This document shows, one piece after another, positions 8,656 through 16,962 of a stretch of DNA of 64,000 nucleotides (its first letter is position 1; each line of letters starts with the position of its first letter). The position numbers were made by a program, and so were the translations under genes. The stretch is from Clostridiales bacterium. GTDB lineage: Bacteria > Bacillota > Clostridia > Christensenellales > Aristaeellaceae. The notes beneath the pieces are model-generated. The model worked only from the letters and a program-made list of their open reading frames with translations. It was not told where the DNA came from and ran no database searches. The stretch covers positions 45,186 to 109,185 of the forward strand of contig JAAYUF010000169.1 in NCBI GenBank assembly GCA_012517815.1. Reading direction: 5' to 3'.

Positions 8656-8684
8656 AGCGTACCATGGAATGCTGGTTTTGTCAA
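8656..8684 (-). promoter_or_regulatory. Probable promoter of the ABC-F / DUF1653 operon
   Basis: A consensus -35 TTGACA (minus strand, 8679-8684) is followed after 17 bases by a weak -10 TACGCT (8656-8661). It lies about 35 bases upstream of the start codon. Confidence 0.5.
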
Positions 8685-8746
8685 AACAATTCGGCGGTTT
8701 CGGGGGTTTTCGGGGGAGTTCCCCATTGCGCCGCCGATGCCCGGGG

Positions 8747-9280
8747 TTATTCTGCGGGCTGAAGAGAGCCGATCACGCGCCGGATATCGTCTGCGGCAAA
8801 AGCCATTTCCACAGAGCCGTCCGTCGAGCGAAACTCAAAGGTGAACAGCCATCCCTCCTCGGGCTGGCAAACGGCGCAGTAACTGCCCGTACCCTCCGTG
8901 CGCAGGCGGTAGGTAATCAGGGGCAAGTCCCCCTGCGCGGCGGCGGTGATCTCCGTGACCCCGTTGCGGGCGCCGGCGGCGGTCAGCAGGGTTTGCCAGC
9001 CGGAAAGCGTCCGGCCCGGCTCATGGTTGGCAAACAGCAACACGTAGCGCGCGCCGTCCGGGGCGGCCGCGGTAACCAGCGCGAGGCGCAAGTCGGGTTG
9101 CGCGGTCACTCGCCAGCCTTCGGGCATCTGCACACGGTACGCGGCATCGCTGCCGGGCAGGCTGAACCGGACCGGCGCGGCGGGGTTCGCTGCGGCCGGG
9201 CTCGCAGCCCCGGCGCTTCCCACGCCGGGGGAACCGAGCAGCAACGCGGCCGCCAACAGCGATAGCAAGCGTTTCTTCAT
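8747..9280 (-). CDS. Secreted protein of unknown function
   Basis: A 177-residue protein starting MKKRLLSLLAAALLLGSP, a Sec signal peptide with cleavage expected around residues 22-26 (VGSAGAAS). There is no lipobox Cys, so it should be released or wall-associated. Start ATG 9280 has GGAGG upstream; an in-frame extension to 9589 would run across the argH promoter and gene and is spurious. The mature part contains VRFSLPGSDAAYRVQMPEGW and ends with LQPAE, suggesting a small alpha/beta fold of the PsbP/Mog1 kind (inference from the LPGSDAAYRVQMPEGW-type strand pattern). It is divergent from argH. No family was recognised with certainty. Confidence 0.75.
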   Translation of the reverse strand: MKKRLLSLLAAALLLGSPGVGSAGAASPAAANPAAPVRFSLPGSDAAYRVQMPEGWRVTAQPDLRLALVTAAAPDGARYVLLFANHEPGRTLSGWQTLLTAAGARNGVTEITAAAQGDLPLITYRLRTEGTGSYCAVCQPEEGWLFTFEFRSTDGSVEMAFAADDIRRVIGSLQPAE

Positions 9281-9399
9281 CGGGCGCCTCCTCTGCCTGG
9301 GCGGGGATCCCCTCATGTAAACGCGAAAAGAACATCGTTTCATCCGTAGCGCCGGGGCAGGTTTTCGCTTTCCTTCCCTTTCCTCCCGGCGGCGGTCTG

Positions 9400-9408
9400 T
9401 GCTATAAT
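9400..9408 (+). promoter_or_regulatory. Extended -10 promoter of argH
   Basis: TGCTATAAT at 9400-9408 is a perfect extended -10 element about 60 bases upstream of argH. The -35 region (TTCCTC, 9380-9385) is poor, which fits an extended -10 promoter. Confidence 0.6.
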
Positions 9409-9466
9409 CAGCCATGCCCTGCCGGGCGCAGTTTGCGGCGTGCCGCAGGAAAGAGGTTGATCCCGC

Positions 9467-10864
9467 ATGGCCAAGCTTTGGGCCGGACGCTTTGAAAAAC
9501 CCACCAGCGCGCTTCTGGACGATTTTCAGTCCTCCATCCCCTTTGACAGGCGCCTGCTCCGCTGCGATCTGCTGGGCTCCGTCGCGCATGCGACGATGCT
9601 GGGCGAGCAGGGCATCCTGACCCCGGAGGACAGCGCGGCGATCGTCGCGGGGCTTCAGGGCATGCTAAGCGATTTGCAGGCCGGCACCCTCACGGTGGAC
9701 ATGGGCGCGGAGGACGTGCACATGTTTGCCGAGGCGGAGCTGACGGCGCGTATCGGCGAGGCAGGCAAGCGCCTGCATACCGGCCGCAGCCGTAACGATC
9801 AGGTGGCGCTGGACGTGCGCCTGTTCGCCAAGGATGCGTGCCTGCACGCGGATACGCTGCTTCGGGAGCTGCTCCATACGCTGCTTACCCTGGCCGCGGC
9901 GCACACGCGCACCGTGATGCCCGGCTACACGCATTTGCAGAAGGCTCAGCCGGTGACGCTGGGCTTCCACCTGATGGCCTATGCGCAGATGTTCAAACGA
10001 GACGTGAAGCGCTTCCGGCTGGCCTACGACGAGGCGGACGTGATGCCGCTGGGCAGCGGGGCGCTGGCCGGCACCACCTACCCCCTTAACCGGGAGCGCG
10101 TGGCGGAGCTGCTGGGCTTTTCCGATGTGACCGACAACGCCATGGACGGCGTGAGCGACCGCGATTTCCTGCTCTCGTTCCTCTCGGCCGCGTCCATCTG
10201 CATGATGCATCTGAGCCGCTTTTGCGAGGAGCTGATCCTCTGGTCCACCAACGAGTTTGGCACCGCGACCATGGACGACGCCTTCGCCACGGGTTCCAGC
10301 ATCATGCCTCAGAAGAAGAACCCGGACGCCTGCGAGCTCACCCGCGGCAAAACCGGCCGCGTCTACGGCGACCTGATGGCTCTGCTGACCGTGATGAAAG
10401 GCCTGCCGCTCGCCTACAACAAGGATATGCAGGAGGATAAGGAAGCCTTCTTTGACGCGTACGACACGCTGGTCAAATGCCTGCCCACCTTTACCGCGAT
10501 GCTGGCCTCCACGCGCTTTGATGCCGGGGCGATGGAAAAGAGCGCCGCGCGGGGCTTCACCAACGCCACCGATCTGGCCGATTATCTGGTGGGCAAGGGC
10601 CTGCCTTTCCGCGACGCGCACCATGTGAGCGGCACGCTCGTGGGCAAGTGCGTGCGGGAGGGCCGCGAACTGGCCGATCTCACCCTTGCGGAAATGCGCG
10701 AAGTCTCCCCCGCGTTTGACGGGGATGTCTACGAAGCCATTTCGCTTCGGGCGTGCGTGGAGCGCCGCAGCCTGCGCGGCGGCCCCGCGCCGGAGGCCGT
10801 TGACGCAAGCATCCGCCGCGTCCGGGACTGGCTGGAGGCCATGCGGGATGAAGCCCGGCGCTAA
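9467..10864 (+). CDS. argH: Argininosuccinate lyase
   Basis: Cleaves argininosuccinate to arginine and fumarate, the last step of arginine synthesis; cytoplasmic homotetramer. The 465 residues match the usual length. N-terminal MAKLWAGRFEKPTSALLDDF is diagnostic. TGRSRNDQVALD and GYTHLQKAQPV (catalytic His region) follow, and the fumarase/lyase signature SSIMPQKKNPD lies near residue 280. Start ATG 9467 has GAAAGAGG upstream. No other arg gene is in the window, and argG would normally be adjacent. Confidence is high. Confidence 0.97.
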   Translation: MAKLWAGRFEKPTSALLDDFQSSIPFDRRLLRCDLLGSVAHATMLGEQGILTPEDSAAIVAGLQGMLSDLQAGTLTVDMGAEDVHMFAEAELTARIGEAGKRLHTGRSRNDQVALDVRLFAKDACLHADTLLRELLHTLLTLAAAHTRTVMPGYTHLQKAQPVTLGFHLMAYAQMFKRDVKRFRLAYDEADVMPLGSGALAGTTYPLNRERVAELLGFSDVTDNAMDGVSDRDFLLSFLSAASICMMHLSRFCEELILWSTNEFGTATMDDAFATGSSIMPQKKNPDACELTRGKTGRVYGDLMALLTVMKGLPLAYNKDMQEDKEAFFDAYDTLVKCLPTFTAMLASTRFDAGAMEKSAARGFTNATDLADYLVGKGLPFRDAHHVSGTLVGKCVREGRELADLTLAEMREVSPAFDGDVYEAISLRACVERRSLRGGPAPEAVDASIRRVRDWLEAMRDEARR

Positions 10865-11295
10865 CTCAAACAAGTTGCCGGAGCGGAGGTAAAGCCTGCC
10901 AACCTTCCATACGGGTAGCCCGATCGGGAGCCTTGGGCGGATCGTTGGATGCCATAGTGAGCCGCCGTACCGGCAAACGGCGCAAAAGCTCGGTTTAAAC
11001 TTTTCGCCGCCAACCCGAGCTCAAAACCGGATACATGAGCAAAGCGCGCCAACGGCGTACGGCATCGGACTGCCGTATGTCCTACCATACCGGCGAGTGG
11101 TAGGTGGTGCCGTATCGGTCAGAAGCAGCGGCCTGCCGTAACAGGCTCCCAATCGGGTGCGGCATCGGGATGCGTCATTGGCCGGTTGTCGCGCGTGCAA
11201 CGGCAACTGCCGCTCCGCCTCGGCAGCGATGCGCCGTTGCTTGAGAGGGTGACCGGCAAGTCCGGCCACCGCCGACCACTTTTCACCATTTCATC
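10865..11295. other. Intergenic stretch with consecutive hairpins, no gene
   Basis: About 430 bases without a credible coding frame. Two hairpins stand next to each other: TACGGCA (11058-11064) with TGCCGTA (11071-11077), then CCTACC (11081-11086) with GGTAGG (11099-11104). A wider pair, AGCTCGG/CCGAGCT, lies near 10985-11031. No known RNA family or T-box motif was recognised. Confidence 0.45.
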
Positions 11296-11310
11296 GGGGA
11301 GGCTAAGCCA

Positions 11311-12957
11311 TTGCCACAGCACAGGATTTCCGCACGCGCATCCGCATGGCTCACGGCGCTGTTTTTCACCGCGCTGACCCTGCTGGGGCTCTGGACGAGC
11401 GCCGATTACGGCCAGCCGTGGGACGAACCCTGGGAGCAGGATATCCTGCGCCTGAACCTCAACCAGTACGCGGCCGCTTTCGGGTTGGATACCCGGCTTG
11501 CCGCGCAATCCGATATGCCCGCGCCGGCCAGCGGGCTGATCGTCGACAGCGATGAGCGGGATCACGGCGAATGCGCCTACTATGCGGCCTTCTGGCTGGT
11601 GACGGCCGAATCCATGCCCGCGCTTACCCGCATGGCGCTGTGGCACAGTTATACGTGGCTGTGGTTTATGGCGGGCGCGGCGGCGCTGTGGTGCGTGTGC
11701 CGCAGACTCGGCCTCCCGCGCCTTGCCGCGGGCGTAGCGGTGCTGTTGCTGGTGCTGTCCCCGCGGATGTTTGCCGAGGGGCATTATAACAACAAGGACG
11801 TGGTGCTGCTCTCGCTGGTGCTGCTCACGCTGTGGCAGGCCCTGCGGGTTCTGGAAAGGCCGACGGCCGCGCGGGCTGTGCTCTTCTCGCTGGCCGGGGC
11901 GGCGGCCGCCAATACCAAGATTATCGGGCTGTTTGTGTGGGGGCTTTGCGCGCTGGCGGTGCTGGCGCGCCAGATTGCGGGGCGGCGCATGGACGGCCGG
12001 GCCTGGCGGGCGGCGGTGACGGCGCTTTTGGCCTTCGCGGGCTTCTACGCCCTGCTCACGCCCGCGCTGTGGGCGGATCCGGCGGGATTCCTCAAGTACG
12101 GGCTGCTCAACGCCGCCAGCTTTGCCCGCTGGCAAAACGATGTGCTTTTCCGCGGCGCGGTTTACCACCTGAAAACAGTCGACCTGCCGCGCAGCTATCT
12201 GCCCTACATGATCGCCGTGACCACGCCGCTGTGGATTCTGGCGCTGATCGCCGCGGGGCAGGCGTTCGCAGCCGGGCGAATCGTGAAACAGAATGCCGGG
12301 CCGCTTGCGGACGACGCTTCCACGGGGCTTCTGCTGTGCACGCTGCTGTGGGCCGTGCCGCTGGGGTACGGGATCTTCGGCCGCCCGAACATCTATAACG
12401 GCTGGCGGCACTTCTACTTCATCTACGGCCCCATGCTGGCGCTGGGCGGCTACGGGTTTCACCGGCTGTGGCAGGCGCTGGAACGGCGGAAACGCCGGTG
12501 GCCCCGCCGCGCGGCGGCGCTGGCGCTGGCCCTGTGCGTGGGGTGGACGGGCGCGGGCCTTGTCGGGGCGCACCCCAACCAGTACGCATATTACAATGTG
12601 CTGACGGCGGGCCGCGATCTGCCGGCCTATCTGGAGCTGGATTACTGGAACGTCTCGGTGCTGCAAACGCTGCAAACGCTGCTGGCCGGCATGCCGGCCG
12701 GGGAAACCGCCACCGTCACGGGCGGGGAGTATTGCTCCCAGCATGGGCTGGAGTCGGCGCACGCGCTGCTGCCGGCGGCGGATCAGGCGCGGCTCCGGGT
12801 TTTACCGCAGGCGAGCCGGGGCGCGCGCTATGTGCTGGAAAACAGCACGTATGCGGTGCTGGGGTACTGGCGGGCGGAAGCCGGGATGCAGGGCGTCGCG
12901 CGGACGGAAGGGTACGGGCAGGTGCTCAGCCAGGTGTACAAGCGGGCGGATCGCTAG
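11311..12957 (+). CDS. Membrane glycosyltransferase, GT39/PMT-like
   Basis: Polytopic membrane protein of 548 residues predicted to move a sugar from a polyprenyl-phosphate donor to an acceptor on the outer face of the membrane. It starts at TTG 11311, eight bases after GGGGAGG; no better ATG exists. A first membrane segment (LTALFFTALTLLGLWTS) leads into a loop with DYGQPWDEPWEQD, the acidic first-loop motif of GT39-type enzymes. RMFAEGHYNNKDVVLLSL matches the second conserved loop. Many Leu/Ala-rich segments follow up to about residue 425, and the last 120 residues are soluble. The acceptor is unknown. The gene stands alone between argH and the convergent dipeptidase operon. Confidence 0.75.
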   Translation: MPQHRISARASAWLTALFFTALTLLGLWTSADYGQPWDEPWEQDILRLNLNQYAAAFGLDTRLAAQSDMPAPASGLIVDSDERDHGECAYYAAFWLVTAESMPALTRMALWHSYTWLWFMAGAAALWCVCRRLGLPRLAAGVAVLLLVLSPRMFAEGHYNNKDVVLLSLVLLTLWQALRVLERPTAARAVLFSLAGAAAANTKIIGLFVWGLCALAVLARQIAGRRMDGRAWRAAVTALLAFAGFYALLTPALWADPAGFLKYGLLNAASFARWQNDVLFRGAVYHLKTVDLPRSYLPYMIAVTTPLWILALIAAGQAFAAGRIVKQNAGPLADDASTGLLLCTLLWAVPLGYGIFGRPNIYNGWRHFYFIYGPMLALGGYGFHRLWQALERRKRRWPRRAAALALALCVGWTGAGLVGAHPNQYAYYNVLTAGRDLPAYLELDYWNVSVLQTLQTLLAGMPAGETATVTGGEYCSQHGLESAHALLPAADQARLRVLPQASRGARYVLENSTYAVLGYWRAEAGMQGVARTEGYGQVLSQVYKRADR

Positions 12958-13020
12958 GCAGGCGGAGCGCCGCACGGACAGACGCCGCCGCTGCGCCGCG
13001 GCGGAGGGCTTTGGACAGGC

Positions 13021-13053
13021 GCACGGGTCAGGGGCAAAGCTCCCGACCCGTGC
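13021..13053. terminator. Hairpin between convergent genes, likely bidirectional terminator
   Basis: GCACGGGTC (13021-13029) pairs with GACCCGTGC (13045-13053), with further partial pairing inside. It separates the GT39-like gene (ends 12957) from the dipeptidase gene (ends 13073, opposite strand). There is no strong T-tract. Confidence 0.5.
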
Positions 13054-13072
13054 GGATTCCGTTTCGCCGTCC

Positions 13073-13987
13073 CTATACGCGCGCCAGATAGCGCCGGAAA
13101 TTCTCGCCCGCAAAGTCCGCGACGGCTTCCTCACTGAAACCGCGCGCCCGCATCCGGTTGAGCAGGGCGGGCACGCATCCCGCGTGCTCCAGCCCGACGG
13201 GGTGGGTTTCGATCCCGTCAAAATCAGAACCCATGCCCACGTGCCTGGCGCCGCCCAGCGACGCCATGTGGTCGAAATGGTCGATCACGGTATCCAGATC
13301 CGCCTGCTGGGAAGGGTGCAGGAACACCGGATAGAAATTGACGCCCACATAGCCGCCCATGTCGAAAATCGCCTTGAGCTGCCCGTCGGTCAGGTTGCGG
13401 GGATGGTCGCACAGGGCGCGGCAGCAGCTGTGCGTGGCGATGATCGGGCTTTTGCTGCACAAAAGCGCGTCCTTGACGCCGGCGGGGTTTAAGTGGCTTA
13501 CGTCCACGGCCATATGCCGGTCGTTCATCCGCGCAACCAGCGCCCGCCCGCGCGCGGTCAGGCCCTTGTCGCCGCCGTCTACGGCCGGGAAGGCGAAGGG
13601 GTTTTCGTTGTTCCATACGATGGTGGCGATCCGCACGCCCCACACGGCAAAGGCGTCGACCGTTTGCAGGCCGCCCGTAAACGCCTCGCCGCCCTCGATG
13701 GTCAGCAGATAGTTGGGCTGCCCGGGCAGGGCCTCGTCCAGCTCTTTCACCTGCCGGAAGCCCAGCTTTTCCAGCTCGCACAGGGCCGCCATCTCCCGGT
13801 CGATCAGGCCGACGTCCTTGCCCAGCAACCCCTCGGGGCCGGTCCACAGGGCCAGCGCCTGCACGCGGATATCCGCCGGATCGCCGGTTGTCAGCCGCTC
13901 CGGCGTTACGTCGCAGGGGAACTTCGGATCGCGTTGGGCGTTTTGCAGGGCGTACAGGGTATCGGCATGGGTATCGCAAATGAGCAT
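13073..13987 (-). CDS. M19 family membrane-dipeptidase-like zinc peptidase
   Basis: Renal-dipeptidase family enzyme of 304 residues that would hydrolyse dipeptides, often with a D-residue at the C-terminal side. Zinc ligand motifs are visible: DTHADTL at residues 5-11, the bridging Glu in LTIEGGEAFTG, His in DVSHLNP, and the pair around IATHSCCRAL with CDHPRNLTD. The C-terminal ring includes HVGMGSDFDGIETHPVG. No signal peptide is present, so this bacterial form should be cytoplasmic. The start follows GGGAGG and lies 14 bases after the CvpA stop, placing it last in a three-gene operon with DUF5711 and CvpA proteins. Confidence in the family is high. Confidence 0.93.
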   Translation of the reverse strand: MLICDTHADTLYALQNAQRDPKFPCDVTPERLTTGDPADIRVQALALWTGPEGLLGKDVGLIDREMAALCELEKLGFRQVKELDEALPGQPNYLLTIEGGEAFTGGLQTVDAFAVWGVRIATIVWNNENPFAFPAVDGGDKGLTARGRALVARMNDRHMAVDVSHLNPAGVKDALLCSKSPIIATHSCCRALCDHPRNLTDGQLKAIFDMGGYVGVNFYPVFLHPSQQADLDTVIDHFDHMASLGGARHVGMGSDFDGIETHPVGLEHAGCVPALLNRMRARGFSEEAVADFAGENFRRYLARV

Positions 13988-14001
13988 GGCGCAACCTCCC
14001 G

Positions 14002-14715
14002 CTACAGTTTCCGGTTCATGATGGAGATGATCAGGCTGCCGTTTTCAAAAACCTTGGCCAGCGCGCTTTGGTCGACCAGCTCCTGAAACTGATCGATCGG
14101 CACCACGCTTTGCAAAAGGGGCATGGCCGTGAACACCACAAAGCACAGCACGCAGCCGATCACAAAGCCGAACACCCCGCCCGCGAGCCCGTCCAGCTGC
14201 TTTAAAACCGGAAAATGGAACACGGACTTGAGCAGGTTGATGAGGATGGTCACCACGATAAAGCAGGCGACAAAGCAAAGGATGAAGCACAGCACGTTGA
14301 TGCTGACCGACAGGATGGTCTGGTTGACGTAATCGCCCACGGTGGTGGCCAGATTGCCCAGCGGCGTGAATACCTTTTCCGTCAGGTTGGCCTGCAGCAG
14401 CCGGCCGATCGGCTCGGGAAGGCCGGCCTTGGCGACGATGGCGTCGATGTTGCTGGCGCTGAGCGTGGTCACGGCCCGGCTGCTCAGGTCCAGATCGCCC
14501 AGGACGCTGCCGGAGTCGGTGTAGCTGCTGATCAGGCGCACGATCTCGGTATTGGCGCTGACGGCGTCGGCCAGTTTGGGAAACAGCCAGAAAGCCCCCG
14601 CGAAGGAGAGCAGGCAGCCGCCCAGGTTGAGCAGCGACTGGATGAACCCGCGGTAAAACCCGAATAGCACACAAAGTGCGATGACGCCGATGATTGCGAA
14701 GTCGATCACATTCAA
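14002..14715 (-). CDS. CvpA-family membrane protein
   Basis: Integral membrane protein of 237 residues. The N-terminus MNVIDFAIIGVIALCVLFGFYRGF, continuing into LNLGGCLLSFAGAF, is the CvpA (colicin V production) family pattern. A central soluble stretch (about residues 60-125) carries Thr/Ser-rich helices, then two or three further membrane segments follow (LCFILCFVACFIVVTILI and VFGFVIGCVLCFVVF). Family members in Bacillota are envelope proteins of unclear function. It sits 42 bases downstream of the DUF5711 gene and 14 bases upstream of the dipeptidase, so these three should be cotranscribed. Function beyond the family name is not known. Confidence 0.88.
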   Translation of the reverse strand: MNVIDFAIIGVIALCVLFGFYRGFIQSLLNLGGCLLSFAGAFWLFPKLADAVSANTEIVRLISSYTDSGSVLGDLDLSSRAVTTLSASNIDAIVAKAGLPEPIGRLLQANLTEKVFTPLGNLATTVGDYVNQTILSVSINVLCFILCFVACFIVVTILINLLKSVFHFPVLKQLDGLAGGVFGFVIGCVLCFVVFTAMPLLQSVVPIDQFQELVDQSALAKVFENGSLIISIMNRKL

Positions 14716-14757
14716 GGCTGTCCACTCCTTTCGGTTGGGGAAACGGGCCGTCGGTCT

Positions 14758-15888
14758 TTACCGTGCCGCCGCCTGAGGCAGCTCGCAGACGTAGACTTCG
14801 CTGCCGCAGGCCACGATAACGTGGCCGTCGTTCATCGCCCCGATAAAACGCGTGGCGGGCGAGCTCAGCGGCAGCGCGTAGTCGGTAAAGCGGTTGTCCT
14901 CCATGGAGGCGCGGTAGAGCGTACCGGCGCTGACGGCATAGAGGTTTTTATTCCACACGGCCGCGCCGATGCAGGTATCCGGGAGGCTGTAGCGCCGGTC
15001 CACCGTGCCGCTGATCAGCCGCAGCTCGCGGATGTCAAAATCGCTCTCGGTCTGCGCGGTGGGCGCGAACAGCATCAGCGCGTTGCCTTTTTCGGGGATG
15101 TCGCTGCCGATCAGCCGCCAGCCGTAGACCAGCACGGCCGCGGTGGTGTCCTCGGTGCCGCGGTAGTTGAAGCTGAGCATCTTGCGGGTGTTGATCACGC
15201 GCAGGGTGCTGTTTTCGAAAAGCACCGCGTAGGTGATCGCGCTGCCCAGCGACACCTCGCCGGTGTTCATCTTGCCCACCTCGAAGGTGTTGAGCAGCGT
15301 GTTGGCCGCCGTGCCGAACACATCCAGCGCCAGCGTCCACATATACTCGCCGTGCTGGCCGTAAAAACCCACGTCCAGCATCAGAAGGTTCTTGTAGGCG
15401 TCGGCTTCCTCGTCCATATGCGCGCCCAGGTGATCCTTCACCACCAGGCGGGGGGAGGTGCTGTCCCCGATCACGGCGGCGACATACTGTTTGCCGGCGC
15501 GCGCAAACTGGATGGGCTCACCCAGGTTGTCGTTATAGGTGGAATTGCCGTTCTGGTCGATGATGTAGATGGTATTGCCCGCCCAGGCGGCCACGATCTG
15601 ATCGGTGCAGTCAAACCCCGCGTCGGCGCCCAGCTGAAAAGACCACCGCACGGCGCCCTTGCTGTTCATGCAGTGTATGCTCACGCCGTCGTAATACAGC
15701 ACGCTGGAGCCGAACGGTTTGATGCTGTCGTTGTAATCGCAGGGCAGGCGCGAGGCGCTCACGCGGGTCACCGGCCGGTGACCCAGCAGCGATACCAACA
15801 GCACGATCACGGCGACGATGCCCGCCAGAATGCCCGCGAGGATCAGGATGGACTGCCAGCGCTTGCGCTTGGGTTTCACCCGCTGCAT
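14758..15888 (-). CDS. DUF5711 family membrane-anchored beta-propeller-like protein
   Basis: A 376-residue protein with a basic cytoplasmic tip (MQRVKPKRKRWQ), one membrane segment (about residues 14-36, ILILAGILAGIVAVIVLLVS) and an outside domain of about 340 residues. That domain repeats a strand pattern ending in phrases such as GVSIHCMNSKGAVRWSFQLG and GNTIYIIDQNGN, typical of PQQ/WD-like propeller blades and of Clostridia DUF5711 proteins. Function is unknown. The start follows AAGGAGAG. It is first in an operon with CvpA and the M19 dipeptidase, under the promoter at 15966-15994. A perfect palindrome (15904-15926) lies just before the ribosome binding site. Confidence 0.8.
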   Translation of the reverse strand: MQRVKPKRKRWQSILILAGILAGIVAVIVLLVSLLGHRPVTRVSASRLPCDYNDSIKPFGSSVLYYDGVSIHCMNSKGAVRWSFQLGADAGFDCTDQIVAAWAGNTIYIIDQNGNSTYNDNLGEPIQFARAGKQYVAAVIGDSTSPRLVVKDHLGAHMDEEADAYKNLLMLDVGFYGQHGEYMWTLALDVFGTAANTLLNTFEVGKMNTGEVSLGSAITYAVLFENSTLRVINTRKMLSFNYRGTEDTTAAVLVYGWRLIGSDIPEKGNALMLFAPTAQTESDFDIRELRLISGTVDRRYSLPDTCIGAAVWNKNLYAVSAGTLYRASMEDNRFTDYALPLSSPATRFIGAMNDGHVIVACGSEVYVCELPQAAAR

Positions 15889-15903
15889 AGGCTCTCCTTG
15901 CCT

Positions 15904-15926
15904 GCGCGCGGGCCTGGCCCGCGCGC
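15904..15926. repeat. Perfect 23-base palindrome in the DUF5711 leader
   Basis: Arms of 11 bases (GCGCGCGGGCC and its complement) flank a single T. It lies in the transcribed leader, about five bases upstream of the AAGGAGAG ribosome binding site of the DUF5711 gene. It could form a stable mRNA stem affecting translation, or serve as a protein binding site. Confidence 0.6.
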
Positions 15927-15965
15927 GTCTGATGCCGCGCGGACGCGCCGCGCGGATGACAACTT

Positions 15966-15994
15966 ATTATAGCGAAAAGGCCGTCGCCTGACAA
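15966..15994 (-). promoter_or_regulatory. Promoter of the DUF5711-CvpA-dipeptidase operon
   Basis: On the minus strand TTGTCA (15989-15994) and TATAAT (15966-15971) are separated by 17 bases, about 80 bases upstream of the first gene. Confidence 0.8.
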
Positions 15995-16282
15995 GCGCAA
16001 CCCCCGGGAACCGGAAGCGGACCCCGCCGGAGCGCGGTTCCTGCCGGGCGGCGAAAACGGGGGAGGGAGCCGGCTCGTTCGGCTGCACATCATGAACGCC
16101 GCCGTGCTCACGGCGTTTTTCCTGCGGGGCTTCGCCGGCATATGCCCGCCGCGGCCCCGCCGCGCCCGCGCTGCCGCTTCCCCTTACGGAAGCACACCGC
16201 TCGTGCGCTTTTGAGCATGCACGCATGGTAACCGGTTCAGGCCTTTGCCCAAGCGCGGACGGCAACGGACATCCGCGGCAAT

Positions 16283-16321
16283 AAAAAACGGGCGCCGCCG
16301 CTGCGGGCGCGCCCTGTTTTT
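16283..16321 (-). terminator. rpmB terminator (bidirectional form)
   Basis: GGGCGC (16290-16295) pairs with GCGCCC (16309-16314). An A-run flanks it on the left (16283-16288) and a T-run on the right (16316-16321), so it can act on either strand. It lies 30 bases past the end of rpmB. Confidence 0.85.
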
Positions 16322-16352
16322 GCGGATATCGTCCATCCGATTCCGGTCCGGA

Positions 16353-16577
16353 TTACGCCTCGACGGCGGCCTCCTCGGACCGGGCCGGCAACGCGCGCTG
16401 CACGTAACCGCTGCGCAGGCAACGCGTGCATACGTTTAGCCTTTTCACCTGACCGTCGATCTCCACGCGGACGCGCTGCACGTTCGGCGACCAGAGACGG
16501 TGTGTCTTGCGATTGGAGTGGCTAACGTTGTTACCGTTCAGCGTGGCCTTTTCGCAAACTTCACAGAACTTGCCCAT
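16353..16577 (-). CDS. rpmB: 50S ribosomal protein L28
   Basis: Large-subunit ribosomal protein of 74 residues. MGKFCEVCEKATLNGNNVSH and SNRKTHRLWSPNVQ are typical of L28. Two CxxC pairs (CEVC and CTRC) make this the zinc-binding C+ form, implying it is not the zinc-starvation paralogue. A Glu/Ala-rich C-terminal tail (SEEAAVEA) extends about ten residues beyond the usual bacterial length. The start is preceded by a perfect AGGAGGTG. A strong promoter lies 45-75 bases upstream and a terminator follows, so the gene is monocistronic. Confidence 0.97.
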   Translation of the reverse strand: MGKFCEVCEKATLNGNNVSHSNRKTHRLWSPNVQRVRVEIDGQVKRLNVCTRCLRSGYVQRALPARSEEAAVEA

Positions 16578-16622
16578 TTGCTACACCTCCTAACGGGAGA
16601 TTTATAGATTCACAGCTCGAAC

Positions 16623-16651
16623 ATTTTATCACCCTTTGCGAAGTTTGGCAA
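16623..16651 (-). promoter_or_regulatory. rpmB promoter
   Basis: Minus strand TTGCCA (16646-16651) and TAAAAT (16623-16628) with a 17-base spacer. The region is clearly more AT-rich than its surroundings. Confidence 0.8.
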
Positions 16652-16962
16652 TAGGTGATCCCGATTATTTCCCCAAAGGGAGAACGCCGCGCCGGGCGGG
16701 CTGCCCGCCGACGGATGGGGCGACCGCTCCCATGGCGTACTCGGCCGCTTGCGGCCGGACCTGCGGGCGGGCCTTCGCGGGCCGAACCCGGCCGCGCGCC
16801 GCGGCGCGCGCTTACGCTTGCGGGCTTTGGGCTACGCGGCAACGTTGCGCGCCTGTTCCCGGATCCGCGCCCCGCCGCGGCGCGCGGCGGGGCTGTCTGC
16901 CGGGCGGGCGCTGCCGATGCGTGGGAGCCTTCGCGGCGCCGTTGCGCCCGGGCCTGCGCGGC
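16652..16962. other. Intergenic stretch with a perfect GC-rich hairpin, no gene
   Basis: No supported gene. The hairpin GCCCCGCCGC (16869-16878) pairing with 16884-16893 lies 70 bases past the end of the DUF3298 gene and may stop its transcription, though it lacks a T-tract. A second GC hairpin lies near 16696-16715. Confidence 0.45.

Noticed and set aside
9281..9589. 103-residue N-terminal extension of the secreted protein gene
   Set aside because: It would cross the argH promoter and the first codons of argH. ATG 9280 has GGAGG and begins a signal peptide.
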